DNA of 64,000 nt from Acidobacteriota bacterium (lineage in GTDB: Bacteria > Acidobacteriota > Terriglobia > Acidiferrales > UBA7541): NCBI GenBank assembly GCA_013289715.1, contig JABCZJ010000020.1:1-64000 (forward strand), written 5' to 3'. Shown piece after piece: positions 7,643-15,738 of this stretch. The notes below the pieces were generated by a model, which saw nothing but the letters and a program-made list of their open reading frames with translations, was not told the DNA's origin and ran no database searches. Each line of letters opens with the position of its first letter. The first letter of the stretch is position 1. A program made the translations under genes and the position numbers.

Positions 7643-9040
7643 CTACGTACTTAGAGCAAAACTTTGCAAGTAGCCCGGCACGATCACGGGCCAATGATAG
7701 CGGCTGGCGATGCCGGTGCGCAGACCTTCCAGGCCGCTCGGTTCGCCGTGGACTAAAAACGTCTGGCGCGGCGGGGCAGTAAATCCCGAAAGCCAGCGCA
7801 ACAACTCGCTTCTTCCGGCGTGCGCGGAAAGTTGATCGAGCACCACGATCTCGGCGCGCACCGGCACTTCCTGCCCGTGTATGCGCACGAACTGCGCGCC
7901 ATCTTGCAACGCGCGGCCCAGAGTCGCGGCTGCCTGATAACCGACCAGCAGCACCGCGCTCCGCGAATCCGGCAGCCGCTTCGCCAGGTGATGCAGCACG
8001 CGCCCCCCGGTAGCCATGCCGCTGGCGGAAATAATGATGCAGGGCGAAGTGACGTCGTTGATTTTTTTCGAATCTTCCACGGCGCGCGTCATGTGCACGT
8101 CGTGCAGATTCAGCGGGTCGCGATCGCCTTGCCGCTCGAGCTTTGTGAAATCCAGATCGTGGTCCTCGTGATGGCGCGCGTAAATGTCCGTCACGCTAAC
8201 GGCCATCGGACTGTCCACATACACGGGCAGCTTCGGAGTTCGTTGCGCGTCGTCCAGCTCGCGCAGGTAATACATCAGAGTTTGCGTGCGTCCCACGGCG
8301 AAGGAGGGAATCACCGCCACGCCGCCGCGCTTGGCCACGCGATTGATCACGTCCGCCAACTCATCCGCCACTGAGCCTGTGCCGTGCTCGCGATCGCCGT
8401 ACGTTGATTCGCACAACAGGAAATCCGCGCGCGTCGGAGGCTCCGGATCCTTCAGAATTACTTGATCGTAGCGGCCGATGTCGCCGGAGAAAACCACCAG
8501 AGTTTTCTTGCCGTTTTCGGTGATGGTCAATTCCAGCCATGTGGAGCCGAGGATGTGCCCGGCATCGTGCGTGCGCACGGAAAATTCCGGGCTGATCGTG
8601 AAAACATCCTCGCGCGGGATCTCCTGGAATCGCGCGAGTGCCTGTTGGGCTTGCGCCACGGTGTAAAGCGGCAGAGGCTGTTTGTGGCTGCTGTATCCTT
8701 TGCGCGCGGCGAATTGCGCGTCTTCTTCCTGCAGGTGCGCGGAATCGGGCAGCAGTAGATTGCACAGCTCGTGCGTCGCGGCATCGGCATACACCGGCCC
8801 GCGATATCCAGCCGCCACCAGGCGCGGCAGGTAGCCCGTATGATCGATGTGCGCGTGCGTTAACAGCACCCAATCAATCGTCGCGGGATCCACCGTGAGC
8901 GGATTCCAATTCCTCTGTTGCAGCTCTTTCGACCCCTGAAAAAGGCCGCAATCCACCAGCAATCGCTTAGTGCCCGCTTCGAGCAGATACTTCGAACCGG
9001 TCACGGTTCCCGCTGCGCCCAGAAATGTGATTTTCGCCAT
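7643..9040 (-). CDS. MBL-fold RNA metallo-hydrolase with beta-CASP domain
   Basis: The 465-residue protein opens with MAKITFLGAAGTVTGSKYLL, the usual start of bacterial beta-CASP nucleases. It carries the metal motif THAHIDH at residues 61-67 (His62, His64, Asp66, His67). Later blocks include HDAGHILGSTW (metal His), FSGDIGRYD, a beta-CASP segment with SFAVGRTQTLMYYL, and SASGMATGGRVLHHL, which ends in the KLLPDSRSAVLLVGYQ-type region. The C-terminus has the QLSAHAGRSELLRW motif with the last metal His. It resembles the YSH1/CPSF-like family that cuts or trims RNA. The ATG at 9040 opens the conserved first strand. Confidence 0.92.
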   Translation of the reverse strand: MAKITFLGAAGTVTGSKYLLEAGTKRLLVDCGLFQGSKELQQRNWNPLTVDPATIDWVLLTHAHIDHTGYLPRLVAAGYRGPVYADAATHELCNLLLPDSAHLQEEDAQFAARKGYSSHKQPLPLYTVAQAQQALARFQEIPREDVFTISPEFSVRTHDAGHILGSTWLELTITENGKKTLVVFSGDIGRYDQVILKDPEPPTRADFLLCESTYGDREHGTGSVADELADVINRVAKRGGVAVIPSFAVGRTQTLMYYLRELDDAQRTPKLPVYVDSPMAVSVTDIYARHHEDHDLDFTKLERQGDRDPLNLHDVHMTRAVEDSKKINDVTSPCIIISASGMATGGRVLHHLAKRLPDSRSAVLLVGYQAAATLGRALQDGAQFVRIHGQEVPVRAEIVVLDQLSAHAGRSELLRWLSGFTAPPRQTFLVHGEPSGLEGLRTGIASRYHWPVIVPGYLQSFALST

Positions 9041-9215
9041 GGCCCGAGCATTCTAGACGCATCGCCGCCGCGACGCCATGCGCTTTGTGGCCGCTGCATT
9101 TTGTGAATCGTGCTGGCGCGATTTCAGCTTGACCCGCTGGCCGTCCGCACGTAGTCTCGCCAGTTCATGAGCGGCGCACGATGCCGGAGCAAACTTGTAA
9201 CAGGTGGGAATTGAT

Positions 9216-9839
9216 ATGAAATTGCTAGCCGCAATTCTTTACAGTTTGGTTCTGGCCACCGCAATCTCCGCGCAGGATTCGCCTGCGGCGCCGGTCGCGC
9301 AAGATTGGGTTGCGCAATCCCTGACAAAGCACACGTGGGAATTGGGTTTTGTCGCCGGCGGCGGTACCGGTCTTGGCAAATCCGATGGTACCCAGTTTGC
9401 GTTCGGCGGTGGGCGCGGGGGCTGGATCCTCACCGGGAACCATCTGCGCGGCATGTTGCGCGGCAACTTCGAATGGGCTGTGGATGTGCTCCCCCTCTAC
9501 GCCGTCCTTCCGCCTGCCGGCGGAGTGTACGGCGCCAGCGTGCGTCCCGCGATCTGGCAATGGAACTTCACCAGTTGGCAAAAGTATGCGCCGTACGTTG
9601 CGATCGTTGGCGGCACGGTGTTCACCACCAGCAATGTTCCTCCGGGCAACACAGCGGCCGTAAATTTCACCGAGGGGCTAGCTTTCGGCACGTACCTGTT
9701 TGTGAAGCCGCGGCGCGCCTTTTCCGCCGAAGCCACTTTCGGACATTTGTCCAATGCCAGCATTGGGCGCCACAACCCCGGATATAACGCCACATTCATA
9801 TTCACAGTCGGCTACAGCTGGTTCAAAGGCGGCCACTAG
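9216..9839 (+). CDS. PagL-like lipid A deacylase / acyloxyacyl hydrolase family protein (copy 1)
   Basis: The 207-residue product has an export signal (MKLLAAILYSLVLATAISAQ) and then amphipathic beta strands ending in the aromatic C-terminus YSWFKGGH. The segment ATFGHLSNASIGRHNPGYNA carries the PagL-type catalytic His-Ser-Asn block (H-x-S-N) followed by an NPG turn. PagL removes the 3-O-acyl chain of lipid A in the outer membrane; similar proteins of unknown substrate are common in acidobacteria. The ATG at 9216 follows AGGTGGGA at proper distance, so I prefer it to the ATG four codons earlier. A paralogue lies at 26026-26709. Confidence 0.75.
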   Translation: MKLLAAILYSLVLATAISAQDSPAAPVAQDWVAQSLTKHTWELGFVAGGGTGLGKSDGTQFAFGGGRGGWILTGNHLRGMLRGNFEWAVDVLPLYAVLPPAGGVYGASVRPAIWQWNFTSWQKYAPYVAIVGGTVFTTSNVPPGNTAAVNFTEGLAFGTYLFVKPRRAFSAEATFGHLSNASIGRHNPGYNATFIFTVGYSWFKGGH

Positions 9840-9922
9840 GAACGCCGCGCGGAAAATCAGAGCGAAAAGATTTAACACAGAGGACGCAGAGCCAAAGCGG
9901 AGAAAAGTCCGAGAACGACGAG

Positions 9923-10141
9923 CTATGTCGTGCGTGATTTTCGCGAGCGGACTCGGCGGCGTTTAACCACCGTTGGTTGATCGGGCGAATTCGCGTCCGG
10001 CGGGATTGGCTCTCCGAGGAAAAGCGCCAGGAGCTCCGGTGGCAGCGGCGCATCGAAATCATCCGATACGATAACTTCCCCGCAGTACATGCCCAGCGGG
10101 CGAATAGCTTGAGATTTTTCGCTCTTCGATTTGCGGGTCAT
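9923..10141 (-). CDS. Small protein resembling only the C-terminal tail of a Phd/VapB-type antitoxin
   Basis: The 72-residue ORF contains RPLGMYCGEVIVSDDFDAPL followed by PPELLALFLGE, which is the toxin-binding tail pattern of many Phd/YefM-like antitoxins. The N-terminal DNA-binding half is absent: the ORF begins MTRKSKSEKSQAI, and upstream in-frame sequence runs into tRNA-Ala. The C-terminus is unusually basic (VVKRRRVRSRKSRTT). No strong ribosome site is visible. It may be a remnant of a TA locus or a real small protein; no toxin gene lies nearby. Confidence 0.4.
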   Translation of the reverse strand: MTRKSKSEKSQAIRPLGMYCGEVIVSDDFDAPLPPELLALFLGEPIPPDANSPDQPTVVKRRRVRSRKSRTT

Positions 10142-10224
10142 CAGTTTTTCTTTGAGGTTGGCCAGAGGGTGAACTAACTCGAGTATGAAACCTCTATCAA
10201 GGATCGTGCTGAGAAGGGAGTAAT

Positions 10225-10300
10225 TGGTGGAGCCGACGGGGTTCGAACCCGTGACCTCATCGATGCCATCGATGCGCGCTCCCAACTGCGCTACGGCCCC
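10225..10300 (-). tRNA. tRNA-Ala (anticodon GGC)
   Basis: The minus strand folds into a complete cloverleaf. The acceptor GGGGCCG pairs with CGGCTCC, and CCA is encoded (10227-10225). The D-arm is GCGC...GCGC and the anticodon stem is CATCG/CGATG with loop ATGGCAT, giving anticodon GGC. The T-arm is ACGGG-TTCGAAC-CCCGT. It should read GCC and GCU alanine codons. Confidence 0.95.
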
Positions 10301-10322
10301 ACTGTCGTCTGACTTAACTTAA

Positions 10323-10352
10323 CTTATAACACCTGGCCACGCACTCCGTCAA
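10323..10352 (-). promoter_or_regulatory. Sigma-70 promoter of tRNA-Ala
   Basis: On the minus strand TTGACG (10352-10347) and TATAAG (10328-10323) are spaced by 18 bp and lie 23 nt before the mature tRNA 5' end. Both hexamers are close to consensus. Confidence 0.65.
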
Positions 10353-10480
10353 ACCTACTGGCATCAACGATTGTCATATTGTCGCCACCACGCTGAATCT
10401 AAGCGATTTACAGTCCTAAACTAAGGCCGACCGTGGCAGTACCTTCGGCGCATACCCGCCCCCGCATTTTCTGCTATGCT

Positions 10481-10509
10481 GGAAACGAATCAGGGCATCC
10501 GGTGTCTAA
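10481..10509 (+). promoter_or_regulatory. ECF-type promoter, candidate autoregulation site of the sigma factor
   Basis: GGAAAC (10481-10486) and GTCTAA (10504-10509) are spaced by 17 bp, matching the general ECF promoter form (GGAAC ... GTC). They lie upstream of the ECF sigma gene at 10566. The -10 region sits inside an imperfect hairpin (CAGGGC...GTGTC with GACACGCCCTG, 10491-10532). Autoregulation is an inference from position and motif. Confidence 0.5.
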
Positions 10510-10565
10510 CTATTCAGAAGGACACGCCCTGAAGCTCGGCGCTTCGGGAGGGTAAACAGAACGGC

Positions 10566-11333
10566 ATGTCCGACTTTGCGCAATCACTGCCGTGGGGCCG
10601 CGACGAATCAGAATTAGTCACCGAGCTGCAAGCGGGCTCGGACGCGGCATTCGACTGGCTGGTGACCTATTATCACGCCGGGGTGTACAACCTGGTTTAC
10701 GGCATTCTTTCGGATTCCGCCGACGCCGCCGACGTCACGCAGGAAGTTTTCCTACGCGCCTTTCGCGGGATTCGTGGATTCCGCCAAGGTAGTTCGCTGA
10801 AGACTTGGCTGTATCGTATCTCGGTTCGTCAAGCCTTGAATCATCGCCGCTGGTGTTGGCGGCATCACCGGCAGCAAGTTTCGATTGACGCGGAAGAGGA
10901 AGGCAAGAATCCCGCGCTGGATCTGAGGGATTCGGAAGCCTCGCCTTTGGAACAATGCGAGACGCGCGAAATGCAAGCGACGGTTCGCCGAGCGCTCTCG
11001 CAAGTGCCGGATTCGTTCCGCAGTGCCGTGATCTTAAGAGACCTGGAAGGCTTGTCGTACGAAGAGGTGGCTGAAGTGCTCGAAGTATCCGTTGGCACGG
11101 TGAAATCCCGCATCCTACGCGGCCGGCGGCTGCTGAAAGAAATTCTCGATCCGCTGGTGCGCGCTCCGGAACGGACCCCTTCCGGTTCTGCAGAGCATGC
11201 GAGTCTTTCGTATCCGGCATCTTCCGAGCTGCATCCTCATCGGCATCCATCGCCATCCATCACCACATCCGCGGCACCACTTTCTGCCGCGGCCGCTCAA
11301 GTTTCCGCACGGTCGTTGAGAGGTCTCCGATGA
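10566..11333 (+). CDS. ECF RNA polymerase sigma factor (sigma-24/RpoE type)
   Basis: The 255-residue protein has sigma region 2 at about residues 20-100 (FDWLVTYYHAGVYNLVYGIL, ADAADVTQEVFLRAFRGI, then LKTWLYRISVRQALNHRR). Region 4 is at about residues 130-195 (RSAVILRDLEGLSYEEVAEV, then VSVGTVKSRILRGRRLL). There is no region 3, as expected for ECF factors. A Ser/Pro/Ala-rich tail of about 55 residues follows region 4, longer than usual. The stop overlaps the start of the anti-sigma gene (ATGA, 11330-11333), which couples the two. An ECF-like promoter lies 57 nt upstream. The signal it answers to is not known. Confidence 0.93.
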   Translation: MSDFAQSLPWGRDESELVTELQAGSDAAFDWLVTYYHAGVYNLVYGILSDSADAADVTQEVFLRAFRGIRGFRQGSSLKTWLYRISVRQALNHRRWCWRHHRQQVSIDAEEEGKNPALDLRDSEASPLEQCETREMQATVRRALSQVPDSFRSAVILRDLEGLSYEEVAEVLEVSVGTVKSRILRGRRLLKEILDPLVRAPERTPSGSAEHASLSYPASSELHPHRHPSPSITTSAAPLSAAAAQVSARSLRGLR

Positions 11334-12028
11334 ACTGCCGTCAGGCCGCACGTTACCTCCCGGGATATCTCGACGGTGCGATTTCGCCGCAGCAGCACAG
11401 CTTGGTCCGCGAACATCTCGTCGCCTGCGAAAATTGCAACGTGCAGCTGGAGCGCTTCCGCCGTTTGGCTGTTTGCCTTGCGACCGTTGCACCGGCTCCG
11501 CCACCGGCGGATCTTGCGGTGCGCATTCGCGTGCGCGCGGCGCAGTCTGGCGCACCGTGGGCGGACGTTCGCCGTATGTGGTCTCGCGCGGCGGTCACGT
11601 TTGAAAATATTCTGAAGCCTCTGGCCGTTCCGGCCACGGGTGGAATTTTGACGGCGCTGGTGGCCTTCGTTCTGATCGTACAGAACATTCTGGTCGGCGT
11701 TCCCATGGGCGGCATCGTGCCGAACGATCTGCCGCTGAACCTGGTGCAGCCTGCGCGCCTGGAAAGCCTGGCGCCGTTCCCGGTTCCTGGAGTGGTCGGT
11801 TCGGCCGCGCATTCGGAATCCGGGGAGTTGCTCCTGGAGGCTACGCTCAATGCATCGGGCGAAGTCGTCTATTACAAGATTATCTCGGGCCCTAACGACC
11901 AGGCCGTCCAGCGCCAGCTCGATCAGGTGATGCTGTTCTCGCGCTTCCGTCCACAGTTCAGTTTTGGGCGTCCGCAGGCCGGCGGCCGCGTGCTGGTAAG
12001 CTTCAGCGAAGTGCGGGTCCGCGGCTGA
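11330..12028 (+). CDS. Membrane anti-sigma factor with zf-HC2 domain and TonB-like C-terminus
   Basis: The 232-residue product begins with a zinc-binding anti-sigma domain (MNCRQAARYLPGYLDGAI ... HSLVREHLVACENC), carrying the His-x3-Cys-x2-Cys ligands of the ZAS/zf-HC2 family. A membrane segment lies at about residues 100-125 (GGILTALVAFVLIVQNILVG). The periplasmic part ends with LLLEATLNASGEVVYYKII and VLFS-RFRP, a pattern like TonB C-terminal beta-alpha-beta modules. It should hold the sigma factor at the membrane. It is translationally coupled to the sigma gene by a 4-nt overlap. Confidence 0.88.
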   Translation: MNCRQAARYLPGYLDGAISPQQHSLVREHLVACENCNVQLERFRRLAVCLATVAPAPPPADLAVRIRVRAAQSGAPWADVRRMWSRAAVTFENILKPLAVPATGGILTALVAFVLIVQNILVGVPMGGIVPNDLPLNLVQPARLESLAPFPVPGVVGSAAHSESGELLLEATLNASGEVVYYKIISGPNDQAVQRQLDQVMLFSRFRPQFSFGRPQAGGRVLVSFSEVRVRG

Positions 12029-12181
12029 CGCCGCGCGTCGCGCCATTTGATTGATGTCGCGTCGTCATCCGGAATGCGGCGAAAGATCTCTCCCGCTTTT
12101 CTCCGCGTACCCGGCGCTCTCACATCCGGGTCAGGTCCTTCGCGGTGCTCTAACGCAAGTCCAGCCCCGCCCGCTCCATCC

Positions 12182-12210
12182 TTGACTCTGCTCAGGCTGC
12201 CATTTAGAGT
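12182..12210 (+). promoter_or_regulatory. Sigma-70-like promoter upstream of the TPR protein gene
   Basis: TTGACT (12182-12187) and TAGAGT (12205-12210) are spaced by exactly 17 bp. The element would give an untranslated leader of about 80 nt before the GTG at 12298. It sits in the 269-nt gap after the anti-sigma gene. That gap also holds one copy of a dispersed GTCATCC...GATCTC repeat (12064-12090). Confidence 0.5.
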
Positions 12211-12297
12211 CTCTCTGCATCTTTTATACAAGACACGCGCACTGCAGGGGGCAGAGCGCGAGTTTCCGATGCGAATGCAGCCAACTCGACGAATCCG

Positions 12298-13956
12298 GTG
12301 AGGAGTTCCGTCATCCCAAAGCGTTCCCAGAAATTTTCAGCGCACGTATTTCTCGCCGCGATCATCATTTTACTCGGCACCGCCACCACTCCCGCCACCC
12401 GTGGTCAGGCCGGCCCCGCAGATGTCCAGACCGGAGTGAGTGTCGAGGCCAGCCCGTCGATTTTTTCCGTCATGTGCGCGCTGGATGCCGCCGGATTCGC
12501 CGCCGACGAAAGCACGCTCACAGAAATGCCTTCGCGCCTGGCGCTGCGCGGAGAATTGCTGAAGCTGCAAGGGCCTGCGACCGAGGCGCTGCGCCAGTTC
12601 TATCGCGACTACGCTCTGGCCGATCCTGGCGAGACGCTCTCGCGCTACATTACCTTTGCGCTGGTGATCGGCCCGCCGCCGAATTTTGCGTTTCTGCTGG
12701 GCCATGACGTACTGCCGCCCGACGCTCTGGCCATCGAAGGTTTCGAGGAAGTCCTGGCCAATTTTTATCACGAAGCGCATCTCGACCTGCGTTGGGCCTC
12801 AGTGGAACCGGAATACAATCGCGCGGTCGAGCGCTACCAGTCTCCCGTGCGACGCGTCGTCACCGTCTCCGACGCTTACCTGCGCGAAATCTACAAACCC
12901 CGCTACGCGCATTCGTTTACCGTGTATATCGAGCCGCTGGTGGGCAATCGCACCAATTTCCGCAACAATGGCAATCACTACGCGATCGTAGTTGACGGCG
13001 GCCCCCAATTTCCGGAGGCCGACGTTCGCCACGCGTACTTGCATTTCCTGCTCGATCCGCTGCCGCTGAAATACCGCGAGTCGCTGATGAAAAAGCGCGG
13101 CTTGCTGAACATCGCCGCGCGCGCGCCGCGCCTTTCCCCCGAATATAAGAACGATTTCATGGCTTATGCCGACGAATGCCTCATCAAAGCCGTCGAGCTG
13201 CGCATTCGCCATCTGAAGCCGGATAAAGAGGAAGCCGCGCTGGCCGAAGACGATCAGGCTGGATTCATCATGGTCCGCTCGTTCGTCGTGCAATTGCAGA
13301 AGTTTGAGAAAGCGGAGCCCGCGATGTCGTATTATTTCCCCGACCTGATTGAAGGGATTGACCTGGAGGCCGAGCAGAAGCGTTTGCAGAATTTCCAGTT
13401 CGCGGCGCTGCCGGAAGCTGCGCCGGAAAAAGCGGCGCCGGGCAGCGCGCGCGGTGGATTGCAGCCGGGACAAGCAGCCAATCCGGAGTCGGAATTGGAG
13501 AACGCGCTGGCCCAGGGCGATCATGAAATTGCCTTGCAGGATGCGGTGGCGGCCGGAAAAACTTTCGAGAAGATTCTGGAAAAATATCCGGACAACGCGC
13601 GAGCGAATTTCGGCTTGGCTGTCGCATCGTTGTTGAATCACGATGCGGATCGCGCGCAGGAGCTTTTCGAAAAATTGGTAGGCGCTGCGCCTGCGGCCTC
13701 TGGGGCTGAAGGTCAAGCGGCCGCTACTCACGATCCCAGTGTCGTTGCGTGGTCGCATGTGTATCTGGGGCGCTTGCACGATTTCGCGGAAGAACGCGAC
13801 CAAGCTCTTGCTGAATACCAGGCGGCGCTCGCGACTGCGGGTGCGCCGGAGGCCGCTCGCGTGGCCGCACAGCGCGGAATTGACGCGCCGTACAGTCCGC
13901 GCGGCGCGAGCGCTGCAAGTAGTACGAGTGGCACGAGCGCGGCGCCAAAACAATAA
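12298..13956 (+). CDS. Exported TPR protein with degenerate zincin-like motif
   Basis: The 552-residue product has an export signal (residues about 12-38, VFLAAIIILLGTATTPATRG). A helical domain of about 330 residues includes HSFTVYIEPLVG and DVRHAYLHFLLDPLPLKY. The block HAYLH occupies the place of a HExxH zincin motif but has Ala instead of Glu, so catalysis is doubtful. Residues about 400-520 contain TPR-like repeats (EIALQDAVAAGKTFEKILEK). A Ser/Gly/Ala-rich tail follows. The start is GTG; an ATG 28 nt upstream is in another frame and closes at once. It is likely co-transcribed with the next TPR gene 64 nt downstream. The role is unknown. Confidence 0.78.
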   Translation: MRSSVIPKRSQKFSAHVFLAAIIILLGTATTPATRGQAGPADVQTGVSVEASPSIFSVMCALDAAGFAADESTLTEMPSRLALRGELLKLQGPATEALRQFYRDYALADPGETLSRYITFALVIGPPPNFAFLLGHDVLPPDALAIEGFEEVLANFYHEAHLDLRWASVEPEYNRAVERYQSPVRRVVTVSDAYLREIYKPRYAHSFTVYIEPLVGNRTNFRNNGNHYAIVVDGGPQFPEADVRHAYLHFLLDPLPLKYRESLMKKRGLLNIAARAPRLSPEYKNDFMAYADECLIKAVELRIRHLKPDKEEAALAEDDQAGFIMVRSFVVQLQKFEKAEPAMSYYFPDLIEGIDLEAEQKRLQNFQFAALPEAAPEKAAPGSARGGLQPGQAANPESELENALAQGDHEIALQDAVAAGKTFEKILEKYPDNARANFGLAVASLLNHDADRAQELFEKLVGAAPAASGAEGQAAATHDPSVVAWSHVYLGRLHDFAEERDQALAEYQAALATAGAPEAARVAAQRGIDAPYSPRGASAASSTSGTSAAPKQ

Positions 13957-14020
13957 GCTTCGAGCTAGGCTAGCAGCCGGCCGCGGGTTTGTAGCTATTC
14001 TAAAAAGGAAGGCAACAAAA

Positions 14021-14908
14021 ATGACGCTCCGTTCAATTCGCAGTGGTCTGACAACCCTTGTGGTGCTCCTTGCCGCATTTCTTCTGGCGCCGAATTCTTT
14101 CGCGCACTATCAGCAGAACACACCGCCTTCGAGTCCGAGCACCCAGGCCGGAGCCGGGTCTCAGGCGCAGCAACAAACGCAGAAGGAAACACAAACCGCA
14201 GCCTCGCCCGCGCCGGCGAAAGTGGATCCGGAAGAAGAGGCCGCCTACAAAGCGTTCAGCGATACCAAACCGGAAGACGCAGACAAGCGCATCCAGCTGG
14301 GCGAGCAGTACGTTCAGAAATATCCCAGCGGCAAGTATGACGCGCAGGTGTATCAAGGGCTGACCACCGCGGAATATTCGAAGCAAGATCTCTCGAAAAT
14401 GTATGCCGACGCCGATAAGGCGCTGGCACTAAATCCCGACGACGTCACCGTGCTGGTGCTGGTCGGCTGGGTGATCCCGCACAATTACGATCCCAACGAT
14501 CTCGCGGCGGAAAGCCGGCTCGACAAGGGCGAGAAATACGAAAAGCATGCACTGGAAGTTCTCGCCGCACTTCCCAAACCTGCGAACTTGACCGACGAGC
14601 AGTTCGCTAAAGTGAAGGCGCAGGGCGAATCGCAAGCGCACAGCGGTTTGGGCCTGATCTATTTCCGCCGCCAGGACTACGATCAGTCCATCGCCGAGCT
14701 GAAAAAATCCACCGCCGACCCGGCCAATCAGGATGCCACGGATTATTACGTGATGGGCGTGGAACTCACGCGCCTGAAGCGATATTCAGAATCCGCGGAC
14801 GCGTTCCAGAAATGCGCGGCGATGCCCGGTGGCCTGCAGGATCGTTGCAAGCAAATGGGCGCCGATGCCAGGAAGCAGGCCGCAGCATCGCCCGCTCCGT
14901 CTAAATAG
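14021..14908 (+). CDS. Exported TPR-repeat protein
   Basis: The 295-residue protein has an export signal (LTTLVVLLAAFLLAPNSFA), then a Ser/Thr/Gln-rich linker. Helical repeats follow in which DKRIQLGEQYVQKYPSGKYD, then LSKMYADADKALALNPDD and AHSGLGLIYFRRQDYDQSIA fit the TPR pattern. The C-terminal AFQKCAAMPGGLQDRCKQM has two Cys that could pair. The ATG at 14021 follows AAAAAGGAAGG, which decides the start against a longer ORF overlapping the previous gene. It ends 19 nt before rnc, so it may share a transcript with it. The function is unknown; it is probably a periplasmic scaffold. Confidence 0.8.
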   Translation: MTLRSIRSGLTTLVVLLAAFLLAPNSFAHYQQNTPPSSPSTQAGAGSQAQQQTQKETQTAASPAPAKVDPEEEAAYKAFSDTKPEDADKRIQLGEQYVQKYPSGKYDAQVYQGLTTAEYSKQDLSKMYADADKALALNPDDVTVLVLVGWVIPHNYDPNDLAAESRLDKGEKYEKHALEVLAALPKPANLTDEQFAKVKAQGESQAHSGLGLIYFRRQDYDQSIAELKKSTADPANQDATDYYVMGVELTRLKRYSESADAFQKCAAMPGGLQDRCKQMGADARKQAAASPAPSK

Positions 14909-14927
14909 GCATTACGGTGATCGCGCG

Positions 14928-15638
14928 ATGACTCCCGAAGAGCGCGCCGAACTCGAGGCGATTCTCGGCCACCATTTTCAAAGGCCCGAGGAACTCGATC
15001 GCGCGCTCACGCACCGCTCGCATCGCCAGTCTTCCAATGGCACGGACAACGAGCGGCTGGAATTCCTCGGCGATCGCGTCCTCGGGTTGATCGCCAGTGA
15101 GCATCTCTGCCGTTCTTTTCCTGACTGGGATTCCGGGCAGCTTTCGAAGGGATTGGCGCGCGTGGTCAGCGCAACATCTCTTCATGCGGCTGCGAAGAAG
15201 TTGAAACTCGGGCACTATCTGCGCCTTGGTCCGGGCGAAGAAAAAACCGGTGGGCGCGACAAGAAGCGGCTTTTGGCCGATGCCTACGAAGCGGTGCTGG
15301 CGGCGATTTATCTGGATGCTGGGCTTGCTGCAGCTGCTTCCTTTTTGCGGCGTACGGTACTCGACCCGGCTTTATCGGGCCACGGCGAAGGGCTCGAGCG
15401 CGCGGACCATAAATCAGCACTGCAGGAATGGCTTCAGCAACGCGCGCGTTCTCCTGTGGAATACCGTATTCGCAGCGAATCAGGGCCCGAACACCAGAAA
15501 GTTTTCGAAGTGGAAGTCTGGCACGGCGGTGAACGCCTCTCCGTATCCACAGGCCGCAGCAAGAAAGAAGCCGAGCAACAAGCCGCCAGCGCCGCCCTGG
15601 TGATTTTGGAGTCCCGCGACACGCCGAGCCTCTCGTAG
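14928..15638 (+). CDS. rnc: Ribonuclease III
   Basis: The 236-residue enzyme has the catalytic domain signature NERLEFLGDRVLG at residues 41-53, with the acidic residues needed for Mg binding. DAYEAVLAAIYLDAG (about 117-131) is the second catalytic block. The C-terminal double-stranded RNA-binding domain lies at about residues 160-228 (DHKSALQEWLQQRARS, then STGRSKKEAEQQAASAAL). It cleaves dsRNA in rRNA and mRNA processing in the cytosol. The ATG at 14928 is favoured because the longer in-frame ORF overlaps the preceding gene and adds nothing conserved. Confidence 0.96.
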   Translation: MTPEERAELEAILGHHFQRPEELDRALTHRSHRQSSNGTDNERLEFLGDRVLGLIASEHLCRSFPDWDSGQLSKGLARVVSATSLHAAAKKLKLGHYLRLGPGEEKTGGRDKKRLLADAYEAVLAAIYLDAGLAAAASFLRRTVLDPALSGHGEGLERADHKSALQEWLQQRARSPVEYRIRSESGPEHQKVFEVEVWHGGERLSVSTGRSKKEAEQQAASAALVILESRDTPSLS

Positions 15639-15658
15639 GGGCACGGCATGCCGTGCCC
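15639..15658. repeat. Perfect 20-bp palindrome downstream of rnc
   Basis: Positions 15639-15658 form a perfect palindrome with arms GGGCACGGCA/TGCCGTGCCC. It starts one base after the rnc stop. No T-run follows, so it is not a classical terminator. It looks like one unit of a dispersed intergenic repeat. Confidence 0.7.
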
Positions 15659-15738
15659 GCCGCTCCGTTGCGAACATTTCGTCCTCTGCTGCACAACCAC
15701 CCTTGCTGATTTTTTCCACAAGCTGCTAAAGTGAACGC

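Noticed and set aside
15639..15658. rnc terminator
   Set aside because: A strong palindrome but no T-run; more likely a dispersed repeat.
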